Positions 7,376-12,950 of a DNA stretch of 12,950 nucleotides are shown here, in pieces. Numbering within the stretch: the first letter of the stretch is position 1; each line of letters opens with the position of its first letter. The stretch spans positions 1 to 12,950 of the forward strand of contig JBKPDG010000190.1 of NCBI GenBank assembly GCA_046727755.1. The letters run 5' to 3'. The stretch comes from JALZAA01 sp046727755 (GTDB lineage: Bacteria; Actinomycetota; Acidimicrobiia; IMCC26256; JACDBD01). The notes beneath the pieces are model-generated. The model saw only the letters and a program-made list of their open reading frames with translations. It was not told where the DNA came from and ran no database searches. Position numbers and translations under genes: made by a program.

Positions 7376-7398
7376 GGGGCCGGGGTTCCCCCGGCCCC
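7376..7398. terminator. GC-rich perfect hairpin between convergent genes
   Basis: GGGGCCGGGG (7376-7385) pairs perfectly with CCCCGGCCCC (7389-7398) across a 3-nt loop. It lies 35 bp past the phosphodiesterase stop and about 57 bp past the expected end of lepB, where a bidirectional terminator would be expected for convergent genes. No T run follows on either strand, so the mechanism is uncertain. Confidence 0.5.
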
Positions 7399-7417
7399 GG
7401 ATCGAGACGATGGTTGG

Positions 7418-7448
7418 CTGGAGCACTCGCGCAAGCGAGTGCGACCAG
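7418..7448. terminator. Second hairpin just past lepB
   Basis: GCACTCGC (7423-7430) and GCGAGTGC (7435-7442) form a perfect 8-bp stem. Outside it, CTGG (7418-7421) pairs with CCAG (7445-7448) across a small internal loop. On the plus strand the loop is GCAA, a GNRA-type tetraloop. Reading the minus strand, it begins 9 nt after the last conserved lepB codon. It is likely the lepB transcript 3' structure, though there is no U run. Confidence 0.45.
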
Positions 7449-7454
7449 AGTTAC

Positions 7455-8132
7455 GTACAGGAAGCCGATGTCGTTGATCGGCCAGATGCGCACGAACACG
7501 CGCCCGACGATCGACGATTCGTCGATCGGGCCGAAGAACCGTGAGTCCTTCGAGGCCGTGCGGTTGTCGCCCAGCACCAGGACGTCGCCGGCGGGGATCT
7601 GTTGGTCGCTGATGTCGCCGCAGGTCGCCGCAGCCGTGTTCGGGGCGCACGTCTTGACGCCGTCCTGGAGGTACGGCTCCTTCAGCTGTCGCCCGTTGAT
7701 GTAGACGGTGCCGTCCCGCGTCGAGAACGTTTCGCCGGGCAGGGCGACGACTCGCTTGACGAGATCCTTGATCTCTCCGTTGGCGTCCTTCGCCTTCGGT
7801 GGAGTCTCGAAGACGACGATGTCGCCTCGGTTCACGTCATGCAATCGATAGCTCACCTTGTTCACGAGCACCCGGTCGCCGACGTTGAGGGTGGGCTTCA
7901 TCGATTCGGAGGGGATGTAGAAGGCCTGGAAGAGGAACGTCTTGATGAGGATCGCGATGAGCAGGGCGCTCCCGATCAGGATCGCCCACTCGATGATCGT
8001 CCGCCGTGTCCTGCGGCCCTTCTCGGCCCGCTTGGCTGCTCGGCCAGGCTCGGGACGCGCGCGATCCTCGACAGTCGTGGACTCGAAAGGAGGCGCGGTC
8101 GTGTCGACGGCGCCGGGGTCGAGATCGGTCAC
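7455..8132 (-). CDS. lepB: Signal peptidase I LepB, stop codon missing at the expected end
   Basis: Type I signal peptidase cleaves signal peptides on the outer face of the membrane using a Ser/Lys dyad. From the GTG at 8132, an Arg/Lys-rich cytoplasmic stretch is followed by one membrane helix (about 46-66), then IPSESMKPTL (73-82) with catalytic Ser77, DLVKRVVALPGE (123-134) with catalytic Lys126, and LGDNR (187-191) before a DSRFFGPI segment (196-203). Cys162 and Cys171 flank an insert and may form a disulfide. Family similarity ends at IGFL (222-225, codon 7458-7460). The next codon is TAC (7455-7457), not a stop, and the frame stays open to 6288. I end the gene at this codon. The GTG is preferred because GGAG lies 8 nt upstream; the ATG at 8156 is an alternative. 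It follows pafC by about 40 bp and is probably in its operon. Confidence 0.8.
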
Positions 8133-8173
8133 GCAGCCTGCTCCACTGGCGGACATCCTCGCACGCGGCGGTG

Positions 8174-9115
8174 TCAGTCGCGGTAGCGGGTCAGAAGGCG
8201 AGTTGCCGCCTCGGCTCCGACCGACTGCAGCTCGGGCGGCGCCACCACCCCGGCTGCGGGGCCCAGCTCGAGCAGCAGCCGCTCGAGCCAAGCCCGCTCG
8301 CTGACGGCCAGGACCACTCGCCACGAGCCGTCCGGGCGCTCGTCGACCTCCTCGGCGGGGTAGCTCTCCACCACCCACGTCGCCTCGGGGTCGAGCTCGA
8401 GCGTGACCCTGGGATCGTCCGTCCTCGGGTGGTAGACGCTCTCGCCGACGTGCGGTTCCTCGCCGACGGCGGCATCGAAGTGCTCGCCGGTCGGACGGAC
8501 CGCCCGAATGCGGTCGACACGGAACAGCCGCTCGTCCTCGGCCCGATGGCAGTACGCCGCCGCGTACCAGTGCCCGAACGCGTGGAAGACGGAGCGGAGG
8601 TCGATCGCACGCGTCGTCGTCGCGTCTCGCCCGAACGAGTAGTAATCGATCTCGACGCGTTCGTGCGTGCCGGCGGCGCGGCGCAGGACGTCGAGATGCG
8701 CGGGCTCACCGACCTCGACGGCCAGGCCTTCGGTGGCGCCGAGCGCGCCCGCGAGCTTGTCGAGCGCCGTACCCAGCGCGCCGCGCTCGTCGGAGCCGGG
8801 GACGGCCAGGAGCGCCCGACCGGCCGCGAGCAGCGCGAGGCCCTCCTCCGCCGAAAGGCGCAACGGGCGGTCGAAGTACTCGGCGAAGCGGATCCAGACG
8901 TGACCGTCGACGATCTCGACCTCGATGAGGCGATCGGGTGTGTACGGCGGGAGCCCACACAGCGGGAGGAGCTCCAGATCGTGCTCGAGCTCGGCTTCTG
9001 ACACCCCGAAGCGCGCCGCCAGGTCGCCGAGCGTGGCGCCCGGATGCTCGGCGATCCAAGGCACGAGCGCCAGCACCCGCCGAAGCCGCGAGCCGGCCAG
9101 CGGTCGCGGGCTCAC
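8174..9115 (-). CDS. pafC: WYL-domain transcriptional regulator PafC
   Basis: This 313-aa protein is the second of two adjacent WYL regulators. Residues about 9-60 form a winged-helix/HTH-like domain (LRRVLALVPWIAEHPGATLG start; SEAELEHDLELL). The WYL domain spans about 150-212: the family's WYL triad appears as HWYAAAYC (182-189), followed by FRVDRIRAV (198-206). A C-terminal WCX-like extension (about 225-313) ends in a wHTH-like fold. In mycobacteria PafB and PafC act together as a transcription activator of DNA-damage genes independent of LexA/RecA, and the WYL domain is thought to bind a single-stranded nucleic acid signal. The GTG start overlaps the pafB stop in GTGA, which argues for coupled synthesis of the two partners. 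Order and pairing identify it more firmly than sequence alone. Confidence 0.88.
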   Translation of the reverse strand: MSPRPLAGSRLRRVLALVPWIAEHPGATLGDLAARFGVSEAELEHDLELLPLCGLPPYTPDRLIEVEIVDGHVWIRFAEYFDRPLRLSAEEGLALLAAGRALLAVPGSDERGALGTALDKLAGALGATEGLAVEVGEPAHLDVLRRAAGTHERVEIDYYSFGRDATTTRAIDLRSVFHAFGHWYAAAYCHRAEDERLFRVDRIRAVRPTGEHFDAAVGEEPHVGESVYHPRTDDPRVTLELDPEATWVVESYPAEEVDERPDGSWRVVLAVSERAWLERLLLELGPAAGVVAPPELQSVGAEAATRLLTRYRD

Positions 9116-10041
9116 GCCGCGCCCCGGGCGATTCCCTCGAGCCAGGCCACCATCTCGGCCCGCAGCTCCGGCGGGTCGACGACTTCGGCGGCGTCGAGGA
9201 AACCGAGCACGAACGATCGGAAGGCGGCGGTGTTGGTGACGGGGAGCTCGAGGACGACGCTGCCGTCGTCCCGTCGTTCTCTGACCGCGGCCTCACCCAC
9301 CTGGTCGACCACGGCTGTCGCCTGCGACGCGTCGACGAGGACGCGCGCGGCGACGACGTCCTCCTCGCCGTACTGCCAGGGGTCGTCTCGCAGGATCGCG
9401 CCCGGTTCGAGACTCGCGGGCGGCTCGAACGCGCCCGAAGGGCCGGCGTCGACATCGCCCGCGATGCGGTCGACGCGGAACGACCGCTGCTCGCGTCGGT
9501 CGTGGTCGTGGCCGATGACGTACCAGTGGCCGCGCCGGAACAGGATCCCCCACGGATCCATGCGGCGCGTGTCACCGCGGTAGACGAATGTGACTGTCGA
9601 GCGCGTGCGGTACGCGTCGAACAATGCGGGCAGAGCGGGGACCGTCGGCAGCGCCGCGAGCGCGTGCGCAGCTTCGCCCTCTCGCCCACCGAGCTTCCAA
9701 AGCGCCTCCGCCGGTGCCGGACCGCCCTCGAGGCGCACGGCGGTGACCGCGACGTGCAGCGAGGCTTGCTCCTCGGGCGTGAGATCGAGGGACGGCAGGT
9801 AGTACTCGTCGGGCGGGATGCGGTACCCCTGCTCGGGGCCGAGATCGTCGACCGACTCGAGGCGCACCGGGATGCCGATCCCGCGCAGGGTCTCCTTGTC
9901 GCGCTCGAACTGGCGCCGGTACGAGAGCTTGTCGTCGGGATAGCCGGGGACGAGATCGACGATCTCCTCGAGGGTGAGCGGCCGGCGCGTGTCGAGGAGG
10001 GTGGCGACGAGGTTGGTGAGCCGCTCGAGCCGGTCGGTCAT
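9112..10041 (-). CDS. pafB: WYL-domain transcriptional regulator PafB
   Basis: This 309-aa regulator has an N-terminal winged-helix domain (1-80; TDRLERLTNLVATLLDT at 2-18, KLSYRRQFERDKETLR at 38-53) typical of PafB/DeoR-like heads. The WYL domain spans about 135-200, with GHWYVIGHD (171-179) and RSFRVDRI (186-193). The C-terminal part (about 210-309) is a WCX-type extension. It is the partner of PafC, whose start codon overlaps this stop. The ATG at 10041 is chosen because homology starts there; upstream codons encode a poly-Arg run from the repeat-adjacent region. No strong ribosome binding site is seen. Two copies of a 51-52 bp repeat lie 30 bp before the start, between it and the DUF3866 gene. 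Confidence 0.9.
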   Translation of the reverse strand: MTDRLERLTNLVATLLDTRRPLTLEEIVDLVPGYPDDKLSYRRQFERDKETLRGIGIPVRLESVDDLGPEQGYRIPPDEYYLPSLDLTPEEQASLHVAVTAVRLEGGPAPAEALWKLGGREGEAAHALAALPTVPALPALFDAYRTRSTVTFVYRGDTRRMDPWGILFRRGHWYVIGHDHDRREQRSFRVDRIAGDVDAGPSGAFEPPASLEPGAILRDDPWQYGEEDVVAARVLVDASQATAVVDQVGEAAVRERRDDGSVVLELPVTNTAAFRSFVLGFLDAAEVVDPPELRAEMVAWLEGIARGAA

Positions 10042-10070
10042 TTCGCTCGCTGGTCGCCTTCTACGGCGCC

Positions 10071-10121
10071 GTCGCAAGCTCCGGCTCTGCGAAGACGGTC
10101 AGCAAAGCCGCCGCCTTCGCG
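10071..10121. repeat. Interspersed repeat, unit 1
   Basis: A 51-bp unit starts GTCGCAAGCTCCGGCT and ends CTTCGCG. It is followed directly by unit 2 and matches unit 3 at 12646-12696. It contains two interleaved inverted repeats: CGGCTCTGC with GCAAAGCCG, and GCGAAGACGG with CCGCCTTCGC. Each has one mismatch. It begins 30 bp before the pafB start. Confidence 0.85.
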
Positions 10122-10173
10122 GTCGCAAGCTCCGGCTCCTGCGATGACGGTCGGCAAAGCCGCCGTCATCGCG
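10122..10173. repeat. Interspersed repeat, unit 2
   Basis: A 52-bp unit lies in direct tandem with unit 1. The outer stem is perfect: GCGATGACGG (10141-10150) with CCGTCATCGC (10163-10172), loop 12 nt. The alternative stem (CGGCT...AGCCG) is weaker here. The far arm includes the stop codon of the DUF3866 gene (10166-10168), so the repeat invades the end of that gene. Confidence 0.85.
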
Positions 10174-11233
10174 GTTGGGCGCGCTCGGCGGCCAGCACTC
10201 CGGCCGCCCCGGCGGCGAGGAACAACGCGGGGTCGGCGGCGGCCGGCCGTCCCATCGACACGACGTCCAGCCCGGCCTCGGCGAGCAGACCGAGCACGTC
10301 GGGCGGCGACACGTCGACCAGGTCGTGGCGCGAGTCGATCCCGGCCTCGGCGAGGTCGGCCCGCAGGCGTTCCTCCTCATCCCCTCCGAGGCGGGGAACG
10401 GCCACCGCGACCCGCTCGCGGCACGCCAGCCGCAAGGCCGTCTGCGTGTGGTGGGACACCCCGACGTGACGAGACCGCGGATCGGCGAACGACACCCGGA
10501 GACACGCGATCGGTTGGCCGTCGAGGGCCGCCGCCGCGTCGAGGATCCACCCGACCTCCATCCCGGAGAACCCGAGGCGGGTGTTCGTTCCGACGATGCC
10601 GGGGCCCATCGACACGACGACCGCGTCGGCGCCGGCGACGTGCCGCGCCACGGCGAGCGCCGAGAAGATAGACACGGCCTCGTAGTCGCCGCCGAACGCG
10701 TGACCGCACGTGATAGTCGCGTCGATCAGCGCCCGTTCCCGCAGCGCGAACGTGAGGTCGGACAGGGCGAGCGGGAGCCCGGCGCCGTCGGTCATCACGT
10801 ACACGAGCCGGGCATCGGGGTTGCGCTCCTTGAACGCCACCGCTGCCGCCGGCAGCTGGCTGTGCAGCGCCGCCGCCACGACCGGCATCCCGTCGATGGA
10901 CTCGACCTCGGCCAGCTCCTCCAGGTGCTCCTCGGCGCTGCCCACGTCCGCCTGCAGGCTCGTGTACCGGCCCTTGATGATGTGCCCGGGCCCGCGTTCC
11001 GCCCACCGGTCACGTTCGAGGTTCCAGTGCACGACGTGCCAGCCGCCCGTCCCCAGCCCGAGCTCGACCGCGGTCGTGTTCACGACGACCCGGTCCCCCA
11101 CCGCGACGGTGCCGGTCAGCTGGGTGAGGACGTACGCACGCTCGTTCCCGTCACCGAGGTCGACCTCGGCGCGCTGGAGCCCGGGCCGCTCCATGAGGAG
11201 CTTCGTCACCTTTCCCGACCGGAACGAGGGCAT
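10166..11233 (-). CDS. DUF3866 family protein
   Basis: I recognise this 355-aa protein as DUF3866, an actinobacterial family of unknown function. The first about 90 residues look like a small beta-rich domain (AYVLTQLTGTVAVGDRVVVNTTA at 33-55, GGWHVVHWNL at 63-72). The rest is an alternating alpha/beta domain with MTDGAGLPLALSDL (147-160), CGHAFGGDYEAV (176-187), SMGPGIVGTNTRLGFSG (208-224) and SHHTQTALR (260-268). These glycine- and histidine-rich motifs look like a ligand or active site, but no reaction can be assigned. No signal peptide or membrane helix is seen. It lies between pafA (36-bp gap) and pafB. There is no ribosome binding site before the ATG; a TAATCT box 6 nt upstream suggests leaderless translation. 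Its stop codon lies in a repeat unit. Confidence 0.87.
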   Translation of the reverse strand: MPSFRSGKVTKLLMERPGLQRAEVDLGDGNERAYVLTQLTGTVAVGDRVVVNTTAVELGLGTGGWHVVHWNLERDRWAERGPGHIIKGRYTSLQADVGSAEEHLEELAEVESIDGMPVVAAALHSQLPAAAVAFKERNPDARLVYVMTDGAGLPLALSDLTFALRERALIDATITCGHAFGGDYEAVSIFSALAVARHVAGADAVVVSMGPGIVGTNTRLGFSGMEVGWILDAAAALDGQPIACLRVSFADPRSRHVGVSHHTQTALRLACRERVAVAVPRLGGDEEERLRADLAEAGIDSRHDLVDVSPPDVLGLLAEAGLDVVSMGRPAAADPALFLAAGAAGVLAAERAQPR

Positions 11234-11239
11234 GCGCCG

Positions 11240-11245
11240 AGATTA
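11240..11245 (-). promoter_or_regulatory. -10 box for leaderless DUF3866 transcript
   Basis: TAATCT on the minus strand matches TAnnnT and ends 6 nt before the ATG at 11233, which puts the likely transcription start on the start codon. No Shine-Dalgarno sequence is present and the -35 region is weak. It sits in the 36-bp gap after pafA. Confidence 0.4.
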
Positions 11246-11269
11246 GGGGCGGACGTCGCCAGTGGGGTG

Positions 11270-12628
11270 CTACAGGCTTGAGATCAGCCGTTCGACGCGG
11301 TCGTCGCGTGCTTTGAACGGGTCCTTGCACAGCACAGTGCGTTGCGCCTGGTCGTTGAGCTTGAGGTGGACCCAGTCGACCGTGTAGTCGCGCTTCCGCT
11401 CCTTGGCTCGCTTGATGAACGCGCCCCGCAGGCGTGCTCGCGTGGTCTGCGGCGGCGTCGTCACCGCGGTGTCGATCTCGCTGTCGCGGACGGTCCGCTG
11501 GAGCTTCCCGCGCCGCTCGAGCAGGTAGTAGAGCGAGCGCGCCCGGGTGACGTCGTGGTACGAGAGGTCGAGCAGTGCGATGCGCGGGTGCGTGAGCGGC
11601 AGGTCGTGCCGCTTCCGGTACGCCTCGATCAGGTGGTACTTGATGACCCAGTCCACCTCGGTGTCGAGCGACAGCGGATCGTCCTCGAGCCGGATCATCG
11701 CGTGCTCCCACATGCGCAACGCCTGCTCCTCGAGCGGGGTGAGTCCGCGGCGCTTCGCAAAGCGCAGCGCGCGATTCAGGTACTCGGCTTGGATCTCGAT
11801 CGCGGAGAGCTCGCGGCCGTTGGCGAGGCGAACACGGCGCCGACACGTGAGGTCGTGACTGATCTCGCGGATGGCGCGGATCGGGTTCTCGAGCGTGAGG
11901 TCGCGCCACGGACTGGCGTCCTCCTCGAGCATGCGCAGCACGACCGACGTTGCGCCGATCTTGAGGAACGTCGTGTACTCGCTCATGTTGGAGTCGCCGA
12001 CGATCACGTGCAGTCGCCGGAAGCGCTCGGCGTCGGCGTGAGGCTCGTCCCGGGTGTTGATGATCGGTCGTGACCGCGTGGTTGCGCTCGAGACGCCTTC
12101 CCAGATGTGCTCGGCCCGTTGGCTCACGCAGTACATGGCGCCGCGGGCGGTCTGGAGGACCTTGCCGGCCCCCGCGTAGACCTGCCTGGTCACGAGGAAC
12201 GGGATCAGGACGTCGGTGAACTTGGCGAAGTCGCCGTCTCGCTCGACGAGGTAGTTCTCGTGGCACCCGTACGAGTTGCCGGCGGAGTCGGTGTTGTTCT
12301 TGAACAGGAAGACCTCGCCCCGGATGCCCTCTTCCCGCAGGCGCTGCTCGGCGCTGCGGACGAGGCCTTCGAGGATTCGCTCACCCGCCTTGTCGTGGAC
12401 GACCAGGTCGTCGATCGAGTCGCACTCGGGCGTGGCGTACTCGGGGTGGCTGCCGACGTCGAGGTAGAGCCGGGCGCCGTTCTCGAGGAACACGTTGCTG
12501 GAGCGGCCCCACGACACGACCCGCCGGAACAGGTAGCGCGCGACCTCGTCAGGGCTCAGCCGTCGCTGCCCGCGCAGCGTGCACGTGACCCCGTACTCGT
12601 TCTCGAGACCGAAGATCCGGCGCTCCAC
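11270..12628 (-). CDS. pafA: Pup--protein ligase PafA
   Basis: PafA uses ATP to join the C-terminal glutamate of Pup to substrate lysines, marking proteins for the proteasome or for Pup-dependent regulation. The 452-aa length is typical. The N-terminus RRIFGLENEYGVTCT (3-17) carries the glutamates (Glu9, Glu11) of the metal/ATP site. Residues 55-68 (YLDVGSHPEYATPE) include Asp57, the likely catalytic base. FKNNTDSAGNSYGCHENYL (109-127) is the glutamine-synthetase-like core. The C-terminus (VDWVHLKLND..., KDPF..., RVERLISSL) fits PafA; the long insert of the depupylase Dop is absent. The start is GTG (12626-12628), preceded by AAGGGAGGGG as a ribosome binding site. Longer frames upstream have no homology and cross repeat unit 3. 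pup and prcBA are not in the window. Confidence 0.96.
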   Translation of the reverse strand: MERRIFGLENEYGVTCTLRGQRRLSPDEVARYLFRRVVSWGRSSNVFLENGARLYLDVGSHPEYATPECDSIDDLVVHDKAGERILEGLVRSAEQRLREEGIRGEVFLFKNNTDSAGNSYGCHENYLVERDGDFAKFTDVLIPFLVTRQVYAGAGKVLQTARGAMYCVSQRAEHIWEGVSSATTRSRPIINTRDEPHADAERFRRLHVIVGDSNMSEYTTFLKIGATSVVLRMLEEDASPWRDLTLENPIRAIREISHDLTCRRRVRLANGRELSAIEIQAEYLNRALRFAKRRGLTPLEEQALRMWEHAMIRLEDDPLSLDTEVDWVIKYHLIEAYRKRHDLPLTHPRIALLDLSYHDVTRARSLYYLLERRGKLQRTVRDSEIDTAVTTPPQTTRARLRGAFIKRAKERKRDYTVDWVHLKLNDQAQRTVLCKDPFKARDDRVERLISSL

Positions 12629-12645
12629 ACCCCTCCCTTGTCGCC

Positions 12646-12696
12646 GTCGCAAGCTCCGGCTTTGCGGTGACGGTCGGCAAAGCCGCCGTCCCCGCG
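12646..12696. repeat. Interspersed repeat, unit 3, in the pafA leader
   Basis: A single 51-bp copy of the element found twice before pafB, same orientation relative to the downstream gene, ending 17 bp before the pafA GTG. CGGCTTTGC (12657-12665) pairs perfectly with GCAAAGCCG (12677-12685). The second, interleaved stem is GCGGTGACGG (12664-12673) with CCGTCCCCGC (12686-12695), one mismatch. The two stems share bases, so they compete or form a pseudoknot. Confidence 0.8.
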
Positions 12697-12748
12697 CGGA
12701 GCGTACTGGCCCCCGAGCTTGCCGCCGGACCACAACGCTGGCGAGCCG

Positions 12749-12754
12749 TACCAT
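12749..12754 (+). promoter_or_regulatory. -10 box for leaderless DUF2007-like transcript
   Basis: TACCAT matches TAnnnT and ends 6 nt before a GTG at 12761 that is in frame with the DUF2007-like protein. No Shine-Dalgarno sequence precedes either candidate start. TTGCCG at 12719-12724 is too far upstream (24 bp) for a good -35. The geometry is the same as for the DUF3866 gene. Confidence 0.35.
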
Positions 12755-12760
12755 TGTTGT

Positions 12761-12950
12761 GTGGTCCCGATGGAGCGGGTGACCTGGGTCAGCGGGTCGT
12801 TCTCCGCGCACGTGCTCCATGCACGGTTGCGCTCGGAGGGGATCGACGCCGAGCTGCGAGGCTCAATCGACGGGCCCTACGCGCTCACAGTAGGAGACAT
12901 GGCGCGCGTCGACGTGTATGTGCCCGCCGATCAGATGGACGACGCCCGGC
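12761..12950 (+). CDS. DUF2007-like small protein, partial (right edge)
   Basis: The first 63 codons of a plus-strand gene run off the window. The visible protein has SAHVLHARLRSEGIDAEL (15-32), DGPYALTVGD (37-46) and VDVYVPADQMDDAR (50-63). This beta-alpha-beta pattern, with an A-x-L-x-x-x-GI-x-A helix and a terminal V-x-V-P-x-x-x-x-x-x-A strand, resembles DUF2007, a small domain described as a putative prokaryotic signal transducer. The family call is tentative because the C-terminus is missing. The GTG at 12761 is preferred because a TACCAT box lies 6 nt upstream; the in-frame ATG at 12770 is the alternative. It is divergent from pafA, with a 132-bp intergenic region that holds repeat unit 3. 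Confidence 0.65.
   Translation, partial: MVPMERVTWVSGSFSAHVLHARLRSEGIDAELRGSIDGPYALTVGDMARVDVYVPADQMDDAR

Noticed and set aside
6288..8378. A single fused LepB-TatA protein.
   Set aside because: The middle part is the antisense of the phosphodiesterase and contains two terminator-like hairpins. tatA has its own start with a strong ribosome binding site. Treated as a missing lepB stop, not a designed fusion.
10071..10173. CRISPR array.
   Set aside because: Two direct tandem units with no spacers between them and a third copy 2.5 kb away; no cas genes.
10175..11281. Plus-strand frame opposite the DUF3866 gene.
   Set aside because: It is antisense to a recognised family and low in complexity, with no homology seen.

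Overview
The window looks like a chromosomal segment from a high-GC actinobacterium, most likely an uncultured member of Acidimicrobiia. The evidence is the high GC content, frequent GTG starts, GTGA/ATGA stop-start overlaps, a Pup ligase (PafA) with the PafB/PafC regulators, and an actinobacterial HelY helicase. The class-level placement is inference. I see no phage, transposase, CRISPR, tRNA or rRNA gene that I can support.

Layout, right to left along the minus strand: pafA (12628-11270), a DUF3866 protein (11233-10166), pafB (10041-9112), pafC (9115-8174), lepB (8132 to about 7455), then tatA (6575-6288), tatC (6279-5551), an 80-aa one-TM protein (5554-5312), helY (5307-2641), a protein with a YegS/diacylglycerol-kinase C-terminal fold but no kinase motif (2644-1967), and a double-domain ThyX homologue (1880-276). 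Two genes run on the plus strand: a glycerophosphodiester phosphodiesterase (6609-7340) between lepB and tatA, and a DUF2007-like gene cut by the right edge (12761 onward), divergent from pafA. Positions 1-275 hold no gene I can support, only a possible leftward promoter.

The order pafA-pafB-pafC-tatA-tatC-helY matches the mycobacterial order (Rv2097c to Rv2092c), here with DUF3866, lepB plus the phosphodiesterase, and the small membrane protein inserted. The set joins protein tagging for the proteasome (PafA), DNA-damage transcription control (PafBC), protein export and signal-peptide removal (TatA, TatC, LepB), and an RNA/DNA helicase (HelY). Pup and the proteasome core genes are not in the window.

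Points most worth a second look: (1) the ThyX homologue carries two ThyX-like halves whose signature motifs decay in complementary ways, suggesting one composite active site; (2) a 51-52 bp element with two interleaved inverted repeats occurs in tandem before pafB and once in the pafA leader, same orientation relative to both genes; (3) lepB has no stop codon where the protein family ends, and its frame stays open for about 1.2 kb, antisense through the phosphodiesterase, into tatA; (4) the DUF3866 gene and the DUF2007-like gene each have a TAnnnT box exactly 6 nt before the start codon, as expected for leaderless transcripts.
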